Shown: positions 20,106 to 28,873, counted from the first letter of the stretch. The stretch is DNA of 64,000 nucleotides from Pseudonocardia xinjiangensis (GCF_012911925.1 NZ_JAAXKY010000001.1:62001-126000), one strand, 5' to 3'. Notes: generated from the letters alone by a model not told the origin. Numbers and translations are program-made.

Positions 20106-20956
20106 ATGAGCACCTAGCTGGCCGACGCGGCCGAAGACCTCTCCGTCGCGGGCCCCTCCGCCCGGTTCACCTACCGGCGCATGGGCCCGCGGGGCGGCGT
20201 CCCCCTCGTCCTGCTCAACCGGTTCCGCGGAACGACTGGTGGGACCCGGAGTTCCTCGACCATCTGGCCGCCGATCACGACGACATCGTCTTCGACAACA
20301 TCGGGATCGGCTACACCACCGGCGAACCACGCGACGCCGTCGAGGGGTTCGCCGACGGCGCGATCGAGTTCGTCGAGGCACTCGGCCTGACGCAGATCGA
20401 TCTGCTCGGCTGGTCACTGGGCGGCATCGTGGCCCAGCAGGTGGTACTGCGCCGCCCCGCGCTGGTGCGCAAGCTGATCGTGGCCGGCAGCAGCCCGGGC
20501 GCCCCCGTGCCCGGCGCGCCGCCCATGAGCGACAAGGTCCGCGAGATCATGGCCAAGCCGGGCGGGGGCGCCCCGGACGACCTGCTGTACCTGTTCTTCC
20601 CCGAGACCGACCGAGCCCGCGCAGCGGGACGCGAGCACCTCGCTAAGGTGTCCACCCGCCTGGCCGCCGGCGGCCCCCAGATCTCGGATGCCGCCGCGAA
20701 GGGCCAGCTCGTCGCGGTCGCCAAACTCCAGTCGATCCCGTTCGACCAGGTCCGGGCGAACCTGGAGAGCATCACGCAGCCCGTCCTGTACGCCAACGAC
20801 GCCCATGACGTTATGATCCCGGCCCTCGCGTCGTACGTCGCGACGCAGCACCTCGAGTCGGCCGTCCTCGTGCTCTACAGCGACGCGGGCCACGGGTTCC
20901 TGTTCCAGCACGCCGAGGAGTTCGTCACGCAGGTGAGGAACTTCCTCGCCGCCTGA
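20106..20956 (+). pseudogene. Alpha/beta hydrolase with nonsense codon and frameshift
   Basis: The natural ATG at 20106 is followed by AGC ACC TAG, a stop at codon 4. The same frame then reads LADAAEDLSVAGPSARFTYR and PRGGVPLVLLNRFRGT; near 20232 the match moves to another frame as DWWDPEFLDHLAADHDDIVF. From there the rest is intact to 20956: QIDLLGWSLGGIVAQQVVLR (nucleophile Ser in GWSLGG), LYANDAHDVMIP for the acid and YSDAGHGFLFQH for the histidine. Relatives are about 280-residue chloroperoxidase-like hydrolases. Two independent lesions make a true pseudogene more likely than one base-calling error. Confidence 0.75.
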
Positions 20957-20965
20957 TACCCGGGA

Positions 20966-20991
20966 CGTTCGCCAGCCAAAGATGGCGAACG
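20966..20991. terminator. Hairpin terminator between convergent genes
   Basis: CGTTCGCCA (20966-20974) and TGGCGAACG (20983-20991) are perfect 9-bp arms around the loop GCCAAAGA. It lies ten bases after the hydrolase stop and before the molybdenum-hydroxylase stop on the other strand, so it can serve both directions. Confidence 0.7.
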
Positions 20992-21048
20992 CCCGCGCGG
21001 TCCAGCTGTTCCGAGAAGGGCGGGGGCACGGGACTCACCCCACCGCCG

Positions 21049-23334
21049 TCAGATCGTGACGTGACGGCGGTCGATGGCGTCGAGCACGCGTTCGGGAGTC
21101 ATCGGCAGCTCCGTGAGCTGCACGCCGACCGCGTCGGCGATCGCCGCGGCGATGGCGGGCGGAACCGGCAGCATGCCGCCCTCGCCGAGCCCCTTGGACC
21201 CGAACGGCCCGGAGCCGTGGCCCTGCTCCTGAGTGATGCTCACGAACGAGGCGGGCAGATCGTCGGCCATCGGCACGCGGTAGTTCAGCGCTTCCCCGTT
21301 GAGCAGGTCCGTGCCCTCGTAGCGCAGTTCCTCGAACAGCGCCTGGCCGAGTCCCATCACGGCGGCGCCCTCGTCCTGCCCGCGGGCGCCGAGGTGGTTG
21401 ATGACCTTGCCGGCGTCGCCACTGATCACCAGTTGCAGCACGTCGACCTTGCCGGTCTCGACGTCGACCTTGACCTCGGCCGCAGCCCAGCCGATCTCCC
21501 AGAACGCGGCTTGGGTCTCGAACGGTGTCTCCGAGGAGAAGGCCGCCTTGTACTGCCCCTCGGCGCTGAACTCGAACCCGGTGCCGCCGTACACCTGCTG
21601 GATCATGGGGGGCAGCGGGTGGCCCACCCCGTCGGCGATGACCTGCCAGTCCCGCAGGTCGAGCTGCTCGACGGGCAGATCCAGCGACTCCGCCGCGAAC
21701 TCCAGCACCTGCCGGCGCGCCCGCTCGGCGGCTTCGGCCACGGCCCGGCCGGTCACCACGATGCCGGAGGAGGAGTTGGTGCCGGAGTCGAACGGTGAGT
21801 AGTCGGTGTCCACGTCCGTGAAACGGACCCTGGCCGGCTCGGTGCCCAGCACGTCGGCGGCGATCTGGCTGAGCGCGCTGTGGCCGCCCTGCCCCATCTC
21901 GGTCAGGCCCGCGGCCAGGTAGACGTTGCCGTTGACGTCGATCTTCACCCGGGCCTGCGCGAGCTTGTTCATGCCACCGCCGTCCTTGCACGCCATGGCG
22001 ATGCCGATGCCACGGCCGGGGACGTGGGGCCGGGCGTGGTACCGGATCGCGTCGGCGACGAGGTCGAGACCGAGCTTGAGGTCGCTGTCGATCGGCCTCT
22101 CGCCGGGCACGGTCTGCTCGCCCAGGTCGAGCATGTTCCTGCAGCGCAGGTCGAACGGGTCGATGCCGAGCCGTTGCGCGATCAGGTCGAGCTGCCGTTC
22201 GTTGGCCCAGGTGGCCTGCGTGCCGCCGAACCCGCGGAAGGCACCTGCGGGGACGGTGTTCGTGTGCACGGTCCAGCACGTGGTGTCGATGTGCTGCCAG
22301 CGGTAGGCACCGGGCATCCGGTACCCGGCCTTCTCGGCGACGAACGGGCTGTACTCGGAGTAGGCGCCGGCGTCCAGCAGCACCGTGCTCTGCCGGGCGA
22401 CGAAGGTCCCGTCCGCCTTGATGCCGGTCTTCAGGGTGAGCGTCGCCTTGTGCTGGCTGATGGTCAGGAACGCCTCTTCCAGCGTCATGCAGAACCGGAC
22501 CGGACGGCCACCGGCCAGCTGCGACAGGCGCAACCCGATGTGCTCGGTGCGGCAGTTGCTCTTGCCGCCGAAACCACCGCCGATGTACTCGCCGTGGACG
22601 CGCACCACGCTCTCCGCCACGCTGAACAGCCTCGCCAGCTCCTGGCGCAGCTGGAACGGCATCTGGTTGCTGGTCCACACCTCCAGCCGGTCGGCGGCCG
22701 CGGTCGAGACGCTCACGTACGGCTCCAGATGCATGTGGTGCATCCGGGGGAAGTGGAAGGTGTCGGTGAAGATGTGGTCGCAGTCGTCCCAGGCGTCCGG
22801 TGAGCCCGTGGTGTGGCCGTACTCGAAGCTGACGTTGCGGGCGGGCCGGAGGGTGGCGTGGGCGCCGGGACCGTAGTGCGGGGTGAAGCCGGGCGGCTCC
22901 TCCGGGAACAGCTCCGGCGCGTTCTCGGCCAGTGCCTCGGCGATGTCGGCGACCGTGGGCAGCAGCTCGTAGGTGACGTCGATGAGGTCCAGTGCGGCCA
23001 GCGCCGTGCGCTCGTCGACGGCGGCGACGGCGGCGACCACGTCACCGACGTAACGGACGGTGTCCACCGCGACGACCGGCTGGTCCTTGATCAGGGAGCC
23101 GAACGTGGTCATCATCGCGCCCAGCCGGTCACGGGTGAGGACCGCCGCGACGCCGTCAAGGGCGTCAGCGGCGCTGGTGTCGATGGACACCACCCTGGCG
23201 TGGGCGTGCGGGCTGCGCAGCACCTTCGCGTGCAGCATGCCGGGCAGTGCGACGTCGTAGCCGTACCGGGCGCTGCCGGTGACCTTGGCCCGCGCGTCCC
23301 GGCGCGGCGCGTTGTGTCCGACGACCTCGGTCAC
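21049..23334 (-). CDS. Molybdenum hydroxylase large (Mo-cofactor) subunit, xanthine dehydrogenase family
   Basis: 761 residues from GTG 23334, overlapping the small-subunit stop (GTGA). The N-terminal hammerhead domain holds RRDARAKVTGSARYGYDVAL; the cofactor domains show GEYIGGGFGGKSNCRTEHIG, the loop PAGAFRGFGGTQATWANER, and near the C-terminus GSKGLGEGGMLPVPPAI with the catalytic Glu. The GAFRGFG loop, without the AYxCSFR of form I CO dehydrogenase, argues for an aldehyde, purine or N-heterocycle hydroxylase. It oxidises its substrate with water-derived oxygen, passing electrons to 2Fe-2S and FAD. Substrate unknown. Confidence 0.92.
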   Translation of the reverse strand: MTEVVGHNAPRRDARAKVTGSARYGYDVALPGMLHAKVLRSPHAHARVVSIDTSAADALDGVAAVLTRDRLGAMMTTFGSLIKDQPVVAVDTVRYVGDVVAAVAAVDERTALAALDLIDVTYELLPTVADIAEALAENAPELFPEEPPGFTPHYGPGAHATLRPARNVSFEYGHTTGSPDAWDDCDHIFTDTFHFPRMHHMHLEPYVSVSTAAADRLEVWTSNQMPFQLRQELARLFSVAESVVRVHGEYIGGGFGGKSNCRTEHIGLRLSQLAGGRPVRFCMTLEEAFLTISQHKATLTLKTGIKADGTFVARQSTVLLDAGAYSEYSPFVAEKAGYRMPGAYRWQHIDTTCWTVHTNTVPAGAFRGFGGTQATWANERQLDLIAQRLGIDPFDLRCRNMLDLGEQTVPGERPIDSDLKLGLDLVADAIRYHARPHVPGRGIGIAMACKDGGGMNKLAQARVKIDVNGNVYLAAGLTEMGQGGHSALSQIAADVLGTEPARVRFTDVDTDYSPFDSGTNSSSGIVVTGRAVAEAAERARRQVLEFAAESLDLPVEQLDLRDWQVIADGVGHPLPPMIQQVYGGTGFEFSAEGQYKAAFSSETPFETQAAFWEIGWAAAEVKVDVETGKVDVLQLVISGDAGKVINHLGARGQDEGAAVMGLGQALFEELRYEGTDLLNGEALNYRVPMADDLPASFVSITQEQGHGSGPFGSKGLGEGGMLPVPPAIAAAIADAVGVQLTELPMTPERVLDAIDRRHVTI

Positions 23335-23891
23335 GAGCGCTCTTCCTCCCCTTCGGTGTCGGGGTCCTCACCGGGTTCACCGGACTCGGCTGCGAGCGTC
23401 TCCGCGGCCCGCTCCACCGATTCCATGATCATTTCGTATCCGGTGCAGCGGCAGATGTTGGAGCCGATCCAGCGTCGGATCTCGTCGCGGTTCGGCTTGG
23501 CCTCGCTGCGCAGCAGCGCGGTGGTCAGAATGATCATGCCGGGGGTGCAGTAACCGCACTGGAATCCGCCGCACTCGGCGAAGGCCTGTTGCACCGGGCC
23601 CAGGGCGTCGCCGTCGCGCTGGCCCTCGATGGTCTCGACGGTGGCGCCGTCGACGTCGAACGCGAACAGCGAGCACGAGGCGACCGGTTTCCCGTCCAGC
23701 AGCACGGTGCACACCCCGCACACCCCGCGCTCGCAGGAACCGCGCACTCCGGTGAGGCCGAACTCGTTGCGCAGCAGGGAGAGCAGCATGGTGTTCGTGG
23801 GCACGTCGGCGTGCCTGCGGGCGCCGTTGAGGATCATGTCGACGGGCACCGCCGCGCCTGCGGGGACCTCGTCGTCCGGGTCGTGGCTCAT
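23331..23891 (-). CDS. Molybdenum hydroxylase 2Fe-2S subunit
   Basis: 186 residues from ATG 23891 (ATGA overlap with the FAD subunit stop). The plant-ferredoxin-type cluster motif is RGSCERGVCGVCTVLLDGKP; the second, helical cluster domain has CGGFQCGYCTPGMI and SNICRCTGYEMI. Both 2Fe-2S centres are complete. An acidic tail of about 20 residues (GEPGEDPDTEGEEERS) is unusual. The subunit relays electrons from the Mo centre to FAD within a heterotrimer. Confidence 0.94.
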   Translation of the reverse strand: MSHDPDDEVPAGAAVPVDMILNGARRHADVPTNTMLLSLLRNEFGLTGVRGSCERGVCGVCTVLLDGKPVASCSLFAFDVDGATVETIEGQRDGDALGPVQQAFAECGGFQCGYCTPGMIILTTALLRSEAKPNRDEIRRWIGSNICRCTGYEMIMESVERAAETLAAESGEPGEDPDTEGEEERS

Positions 23892-24748
23892 GCAGCCGCC
23901 TCGAGCTGGCGGCGCAGCAGCACCTCGACGATCCGGCGGCGATAGCGCGCCGAGCCCGCGTAGTCGCCGACCCGGTCGGGCAGCTGCCCAGCCATCTCGT
24001 GGGCGGCGCCGGCATGATCGATCGCCGTCACCTCGGCCACCGGGACGTCGGTGCGCACCAGCACGGCTCGGCGGTACTCCGAGCCGACCCCCGCGGTGAG
24101 GCGCAGCCCGTCGCGGGATCGGCGGACGGCCAGCGCCACCGTGGTCACCGGACGCATGGACCGGTCGTAGCGGAAGGCGACCAGCGATGCCGTGTCGACG
24201 GAGAGGGTGTGCAGCAACGTCCGGCCCTCCGGTGCGGCCGGATCGCGCCGGACGAACTCGTCGACGGTGCAGCGCCGCTCCCCCGCCGCGGTGCTGAACT
24301 CCATCGCGGTCTCCAGCGCACCGAGGATGACGGGCATCTCGTAGCGGTACCGGCGCGCCATGAGGTTGCCCCCGACCGTCGCGCGGAACCGGATGCGCAC
24401 GGTCGCGATGGCGGACCAGGCATCAGCGAGTTCCGGGAGTGCGGCACCGAGAACGGGATGCGCCGAGCCGTCGTGGTGGGTGTTGAGCGCACCGATCCGG
24501 AGCGCGGTGCCGTCGTGCTCGACAGTCCGCAGCTCGTCCAGGTTGCGCAGCGACACCAGCGTCGAGGGCACGAGACCCTCGCGGATGGCCGCGACCAGGT
24601 CCGTGCAGCCCGCAGCGATGACCGCCTCCGGACGGTCGGCGAGCACGGCACGGGCATCGGCCAGGCTCGTCGGCCGCAGCAGGTCGAACGGCGGCAGGGC
24701 GGCTTGCGTCGGGGTGAGCAACCCGGCGCCGCGGGACTGCAGGCGCAT
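23888..24748 (-). CDS. Molybdenum hydroxylase FAD-binding subunit
   Basis: 286 residues from ATG 24748; the frame extends to 24781 but those residues do not fit the family. FAD contacts are recognisable: DRPEAVIAAGCTDLVAAIRE and TVRIRFRATVGGNLMARRY (the TxGGN turn), with the CO dehydrogenase-type C-terminal domain after RDPAAPEGR. Gene order FAD, 2Fe-2S, Mo matches coxMSL-like operons. The promoter and MarR-type operator at 24799-24835 lie just upstream. Confidence 0.9.
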   Translation of the reverse strand: MRLQSRGAGLLTPTQAALPPFDLLRPTSLADARAVLADRPEAVIAAGCTDLVAAIREGLVPSTLVSLRNLDELRTVEHDGTALRIGALNTHHDGSAHPVLGAALPELADAWSAIATVRIRFRATVGGNLMARRYRYEMPVILGALETAMEFSTAAGERRCTVDEFVRRDPAAPEGRTLLHTLSVDTASLVAFRYDRSMRPVTTVALAVRRSRDGLRLTAGVGSEYRRAVLVRTDVPVAEVTAIDHAGAAHEMAGQLPDRVGDYAGSARYRRRIVEVLLRRQLEAAA

Positions 24749-24798
24749 CGCGCACGTCCTTCTCCGGTCCAGCCTGGACACAGGGCGGAATACCTCTT

Positions 24799-24815
24799 CG
24801 CTAAATATATTAGCG
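24799..24815. promoter_or_regulatory. MarR-type operator palindrome
   Basis: CGCTAAATATATTAGCG is a perfect 17-bp palindrome (arms CGCTAA/TTAGCG with an ATATA centre) in an AT-rich patch that stands out from the GC-rich surroundings. Seven of its bases overlap the likely -10 box of the hydroxylase operon. A MarR gene lies about 90 bp further upstream, so repression by steric block is likely. Confidence 0.75.
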
Positions 24816-24835
24816 CCAAGATAACATCAGAACAA
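24807..24835 (-). promoter_or_regulatory. Promoter of the molybdenum hydroxylase operon
   Basis: On the minus strand TTGTTC (complement of 24830-24835) and TAATAT (complement of 24807-24812) are separated by exactly 17 bp, a good match to the sigma-70 type consensus. The first gene starts 59 bp downstream at 24748. The -10 lies inside the palindromic operator. Confidence 0.7.
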
Positions 24836-24905
24836 CCGGAAGTGAGGCCTGCCGAAATCGACACTTCGGACGGAAATGGTCAGAACGCCACTGAGAGCTG
24901 AGAGA

Positions 24906-25472
24906 TCAGCCCACGTCATCGAGACGGTCGGCAGCCTGGCCATCGGTGCGCGACATCGTCTCGTACACGTCGAGCGAGCGCTCCAGCCTGCTGAGCAGCT
25001 GGGCGAGCTGGCGCCGTTCGGACGACGTCAGGCCGACCAGCAGGGTGTGCTCGTTGGCGAAGTGCGCGGCCGCGACCTTCTCGATCAGCTCCAGGCCCGT
25101 GTCCGTGAGCTGGACGTAGACCACCCGCTTGTCGACCTCGTCCCGCTCCCGGGTCACCAGCCCGGCCTTCTCCAGCCGGTCCACCCGCAGACTGATGCCG
25201 CCCGACGTGATCAGCGAGCTGTCCGCCAGCGCGCCTGCGGTCTGCCGGTACGGGGCTCCGTGCCGGCGCAGGACGGCGAGGATGTCGAACGCTGCGGCGT
25301 TGATGCCGTAGTCGGCGAACACGTCCGTGACGTAGGCGTGGTAACGGAGGAACACCCGGTGGATGCGGCCGAAGACCGCCAGCGGCGTGGCGTCGACATC
25401 CGGCAGCTCGCGGCGCCACTGCTCCAGAATCGCGTCGACCGCGTCCGGCCGGACCGGGTCACGCCGAGCCAT
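24906..25472 (-). CDS. MarR-family transcriptional regulator
   Basis: 188 residues from ATG 25472, longer than the usual 140-150 because of an N-terminal extension (DPVRPDAVDAILEQWRRELP). The winged helix reads FDILAVLRRHGAPYRQTAGA, ITSGGISLRVDRLEKAGLVT and RDEVDKRVVYVQLTDTG. The Q-x-x-x-x-D-S-S-x-I-T-S-G segment is typical of the group that controls catabolic genes and senses CoA thioesters or aromatic acids. It lies directly upstream of the hydroxylase operon in the same direction and probably binds the palindrome at 24799-24815. Confidence 0.92.
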   Translation of the reverse strand: MARRDPVRPDAVDAILEQWRRELPDVDATPLAVFGRIHRVFLRYHAYVTDVFADYGINAAAFDILAVLRRHGAPYRQTAGALADSSLITSGGISLRVDRLEKAGLVTRERDEVDKRVVYVQLTDTGLELIEKVAAAHFANEHTLLVGLTSSERRQLAQLLSRLERSLDVYETMSRTDGQAADRLDDVG

Positions 25473-25493
25473 CGAGTCTCCTCCCGGCGGCGG

Positions 25494-25499
25494 ATTATC
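25494..25499 (-). promoter_or_regulatory. Possible -10 box of the marR gene
   Basis: The complement of 25494-25499 reads GATAAT, a good -10 match, about 21 bp from the ATG at 25472 with GGGAGGAG in between as ribosome-binding site. No convincing -35 is seen. Confidence 0.35.
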
Positions 25500-25638
25500 T
25501 CACCGCTCAACATCCGACACCTCGCTCAGCATAGGGTTCCGCCTGAACGGCGTACAGCCACGCGGCTCGGTCCAGCGCGTCGGCTCCGGTTGCCCGGACA
25601 CCTCGGCGACGGCGCTCCCTCTCCCCGTCGCGAGCCGG

Positions 25639-26283
25639 CTACGGCACGCGACGTGCGTACGCCAGCAGGGTCGGCTCGGCGTTCCCCGGCCAGGTCCCGG
25701 TGAGGGTCTCGACATCGTCGTCGGCGCCGGCCGGCCCGTCGAGGACGCGCCGCACCACGAGCTCGAGCTCGGACGCACCGACCGTCGTGGTGGTGCCGTC
25801 GTCCACGACCGACACCGGGACGACCGGCAGAGCCTCGACGCGCCCGGCACCGGAGCCGACCACGCGGACGGAGGGCTCCCGGCGCCCACTGCTGCCGTCC
25901 GCCTGCTCCACCCACTCGGCGGCCTCCCGCCCGCCGCCGAGGATCGCCGTCGCGAGGGCGGCGACGTACACGGGGTCGCCGCACCCGTCGTAGATCCACC
26001 TGCGCCCGAGCACGGAGTGCTCCGAGGTGCCGACGAGGAAGTCCTCGGCACCCGCCAACGGCGCGTCGCGGTAGGTCAGCGGCACCTGGAACAGCCGTGC
26101 GTCGGCGGTCCGGACCAGGAGCGTCTCGATCCCCACCACACCGGACGGGTCGTCGAACCGATAGGCGCCGACTGCTTCGACCTGCCCGGCCCCGGGGCTC
26201 CCGGACCACGGCCGCGCCGGCAGCCAGTCGGCGATCAGGTCCCGCTTCGTCGGGGTCAGCTGTACACGGTGGATCACGGCCAT
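25639..26283 (-). CDS. Maltokinase N-terminal cap-like domain protein
   Basis: 214 residues from ATG 26283. The sequence fits the Mak_N_cap-like family seen in many actinobacteria: KRDLIADWLPARPWSG, VGAYRFDDPSGVVGIETLLV, LFQVPLTYRDAPLAGAE and GTSEHSVLGRRWIYDGCGDP. In maltokinase this cap precedes a kinase domain; here no kinase follows, so it is a stand-alone cap protein of unknown function, possibly a sugar- or nucleotide-binding regulator. It forms a single-gene unit. Confidence 0.75.
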   Translation of the reverse strand: MAVIHRVQLTPTKRDLIADWLPARPWSGSPGAGQVEAVGAYRFDDPSGVVGIETLLVRTADARLFQVPLTYRDAPLAGAEDFLVGTSEHSVLGRRWIYDGCGDPVYVAALATAILGGGREAAEWVEQADGSSGRREPSVRVVGSGAGRVEALPVVPVSVVDDGTTTTVGASELELVVRRVLDGPAGADDDVETLTGTWPGNAEPTLLAYARRVP

Positions 26284-26545
26284 GAGCGGAAACTACTGCC
26301 GGACACGCACAGCAGGACACAGCAACCACGATCATCCGGACGGGACAATTCGGCCACACCGTCGGTTGTCACCGCTACGCTCTCCGTGACCGCGAGACGC
26401 TGCGACTGGTGCGGGTCCCGGTAGGTGACGCCCACTCATGACCGTGAGCAGCGCCTGGGCATAGCCCGCCGAGCTGGCCGGGCTGCCGCAGCAGACGAAT
26501 CCGCGCCCGCTGTGTCCGTGACGCATCACGATGAGAGGACGCCTC

Positions 26546-27130
26546 ATGGAACCGGACCTGCGCGAACTGCTGGGTGAGCTGGAGGAGTTCGGGTCGGCGA
26601 ACGACGCGTCGACCGACGACCGCAGCCGGCGGATGCTGAACATCACGCACGACACCGGGGTGTTCCTCGCCCTGCTGGTCAAGGCCACGGGGAGCCGGAA
26701 CGTCCTGGAGATCGGCACGTCGAACGGCTACTCGACACTGTGGCTCGCCGACGCCGTGGGCGCCGAGGGCTCGGTGACGACGGTCGAGAAGGCGCCGTCC
26801 AAGATCGCGCTGGCACGGCAGAACTTCGCCCGGGCCGGCCTGGAGTCACGGATCCGGCAGGTCGAGGGCGACGCCGGCGACGTCATCCGGTCGGCAGGCG
26901 ATGCCGGCTACGACTTCGTCTTCCTCGACAGCGACCGCGACCAGTACGTCGGCTGGTGGAGCGACCTGCGGCGGATCGTGGCCCCCGGGCGGCTGATCGT
27001 GGTGGACAACGCGATCTCCCACGCCCACCAGCTCGTGGACTTCACCGAGGCCGTCGGGGCAGCGGCGGGCTACCTGAGCTCGCTGTCCCCGATCGGCAAC
27101 GGCGAGTTGGTGATCCTGAAGGAGGGATAG
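26546..27130 (+). CDS. SAM-dependent O-methyltransferase (family 3)
   Basis: 194 residues from ATG 26546, chosen because GAGAGGA lies about eight bases upstream; an ATG at 26531 is in frame but lacks a ribosome-binding site. The SAM-binding motif I is NVLEIGTSNGYSTLWLAD; the acidic residue of motif II is in VTTVEKAP; DFVFLDSDRDQYVGWW and IVVDNAISH form the metal/catechol site of catechol O-methyltransferase-like enzymes. It methylates a hydroxyl of a small acceptor in the cytosol. Substrate unknown; no partner gene nearby. Confidence 0.88.
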   Translation: MEPDLRELLGELEEFGSANDASTDDRSRRMLNITHDTGVFLALLVKATGSRNVLEIGTSNGYSTLWLADAVGAEGSVTTVEKAPSKIALARQNFARAGLESRIRQVEGDAGDVIRSAGDAGYDFVFLDSDRDQYVGWWSDLRRIVAPGRLIVVDNAISHAHQLVDFTEAVGAAAGYLSSLSPIGNGELVILKEG

Positions 27131-27145
27131 CCGGGCACGGCCCGG

Positions 27146-27200
27146 GCGAGTCGCCCCCTTCTTCACCGCGAGTCGCCCGATCCCCGCCGGCGAGTCGCCC
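27146..27200. repeat. GCGAGTCGCCC triple motif at 22-bp spacing
   Basis: Three exact copies of GCGAGTCGCCC begin at 27146, 27168 and 27190, two intervals of exactly 22 bp, in the gap between two convergent genes. The intervening 11 bases differ. The same motif and spacing occur at 3460-3492, over 23 kb away, also between genes. Role unknown. Confidence 0.75.
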
Positions 27201-27218
27201 GATCTGAGCGGGCCCGCG

Positions 27219-28169
27219 TCAGTTCACGAGCACGATCTTTCCGCGGGCGTGGCGGCTCTCGCCCAGTTCGTGAGCGGCCACGACGTCGGAGAGCGGGAAC
27301 GCCGCCGCGACCGGCACCCGCAGCCGACCCTCGCCGGCGAGCGTGACCGCGATCGCGAGGCCGTGCACCGCCAGCGGGTCGGCGGCGGCTCCCACGACCG
27401 CGGCCGTGTCGTCCGCGGGCGCTCCGTGCGACATGTGCACGCCGTGGGCCGCCGCTGTGACGTCGGCGATCGTCACCACGCGGGCCGGGTCGCCTGCGAT
27501 GGCGATGAGGTCCGGCAGCGCCCCTCCGGCACAGTCGAACACCGCGTCCACTCCGGATGGTGCGAGCGCACGGACCCGTTCGGGAAGCCCCGCCCCGTAC
27601 GTCGTCGGCTCCGCGCCGAGGGAGCGCAGGAAGTCGTGGTTGTGCTCGCTCGCCGTACCGATGACGGTGGCGCCGCGGGCGACCGCGAGCTGGACGGCGA
27701 CGGTGCCCACCCCGCCGGCCGCGCCCTGCACGAGCACGGTGTACCCGGCGCCGACCGCGAGCCGGTCGAGGACCCGGGTAGCGGTCTCGACGGCGCCTGC
27801 GGCTCCGCCCGCCTCCTCCCAGCTCCACGAGGCCGGCTTGGGCGCCCACGCGGCCAGAACCGCGAAGTCGGCATTGGCGCCGCGGGCGGCCGACGTGGTC
27901 ATGCCGAACACCTCGTCGCCGATGTCCACGCCCGTGACGCCGTCGCCGACCTCGTCCACCACGCCCGCGGCGTCGAACCCGGTCCGGAAGGGGAAGGTCA
28001 CGGGCACCACGTCGCGCATCTCCCCGGAACGGACGCGGATCTCGCCAGGCGAGACTCCGGAGGCCCGCCCCGCGATGCGGATCTCACCCCGCCCCGCGTG
28101 CGGTGCCTGCACGTCGGCGACGTGCATGACGTCGGGCGGTCCGTACCGGACGAACTGGATTGCTCTCAT
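27219..28169 (-). CDS. Zinc-free NADPH:quinone oxidoreductase-like (MDR superfamily)
   Basis: 316 residues from ATG 28169. The medium-chain reductase fold is clear: GASGVSPGE-like RASGVSPGEIRVRSG, FRTGFDAAGVVDEVGDGVTG, the NADPH motif VLVQGAAGGVGTVAVQLA and FDCAGGALPDL. The catalytic and structural zinc cysteines of alcohol dehydrogenases are absent, as in QOR/zeta-crystallin types. It reduces quinones or enones with NADPH. A TetR gene diverges 41 bp away and likely represses it. Confidence 0.9.
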   Translation of the reverse strand: MRAIQFVRYGPPDVMHVADVQAPHAGRGEIRIAGRASGVSPGEIRVRSGEMRDVVPVTFPFRTGFDAAGVVDEVGDGVTGVDIGDEVFGMTTSAARGANADFAVLAAWAPKPASWSWEEAGGAAGAVETATRVLDRLAVGAGYTVLVQGAAGGVGTVAVQLAVARGATVIGTASEHNHDFLRSLGAEPTTYGAGLPERVRALAPSGVDAVFDCAGGALPDLIAIAGDPARVVTIADVTAAAHGVHMSHGAPADDTAAVVGAAADPLAVHGLAIAVTLAGEGRLRVPVAAAFPLSDVVAAHELGESRHARGKIVLVN

Positions 28170-28210
28170 GCGCCGGACCGTAAGCGAAGCACCCCGTCCG
28201 TTTACCTAAA

Positions 28211-28843
28211 GTGAGAGCGGTGACGACCCAAGTGGTAGCGACGCTCCGCTCGGACGCCCGCGACAACCGCCTGCGCATCCTCGTGGTCGCTCGCGCAGCC
28301 TTCGCCGCCGTCGGTCTCGACGTGCCGATCCGGGAGATCGCCCGGCGGGCCGAGGTCGGCGTCGCCACCGTCTACCGGCATTTCCCGACCAAGGAAGCAT
28401 TGCTGGCCGAAGCCTTCGCCGAGCAGCTGACCCTGTGCTCGCCGATCGTGGAAGAGGGCCTCGCGGCGGCCGACCCGTGGGAAGGGTTCTGCCTGGTACT
28501 CCAGAAGCTGATGGAGGTGCACGCCCTCGACCGAGGCTTCTCCCGCGCCTTCACCTCGCAGCTCCCCGACGCGGCGGGCTTCGCCGCCGACCGCGACCGC
28601 ACACTGCGCCTGCTGCTCCACCTGGTCAGGCGCGCGAAGGAAGCGGGCGCCCTGCGGAGCGACTTCGTACTGGAGGACATGAGCCTGGCGCTGATGGCGA
28701 ACGACGGCATCCGCACCGAGTCACCCGAGACGAGGGTGGCGGCTTCGCGTCGGTTCGCCGCGCTGATGATCCAGTCGTTCCAGGCCCAACCCGTCCCGAT
28801 GCCGCTTCCACGGGCCGTCCGGCTGCCTCTCTCCCGGCGCTAG
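28211..28843 (+). CDS. TetR-family transcriptional regulator
   Basis: 210 residues from GTG 28211 (a GTG at 28220 would fit as well). The helix-turn-helix region reads NRLRILVVARAAFAAVGLDV then IREIARRAEVGVATVYRHFP, and the C-terminal domain belongs to the group seen beside reductases (RGFSRAFTSQLPD, LLLHLVRRAKEAGALRSDFV). It diverges from the quinone oxidoreductase gene across a short gap with the AT-rich GTTTACCTAAAG, the best operator candidate. Confidence 0.92.
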   Translation: MRAVTTQVVATLRSDARDNRLRILVVARAAFAAVGLDVPIREIARRAEVGVATVYRHFPTKEALLAEAFAEQLTLCSPIVEEGLAAADPWEGFCLVLQKLMEVHALDRGFSRAFTSQLPDAAGFAADRDRTLRLLLHLVRRAKEAGALRSDFVLEDMSLALMANDGIRTESPETRVAASRRFAALMIQSFQAQPVPMPLPRAVRLPLSRR

Positions 28844-28873
28844 CGGTGGTGAGTCGGCTGTACGGTCTTCGAC

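Noticed and set aside
21049-24748. CO dehydrogenase (coxMSL)
   Set aside because: Gene order fits, but the large subunit has GAFRGFG instead of the AYxCSFR active-site loop of form I CO dehydrogenase.
26284-26545. Short minus-strand ORF (MRHGHSGRGFVCCGSP...) before the methyltransferase
   Set aside because: No family likeness and no ribosome-binding site; treated as intergenic.
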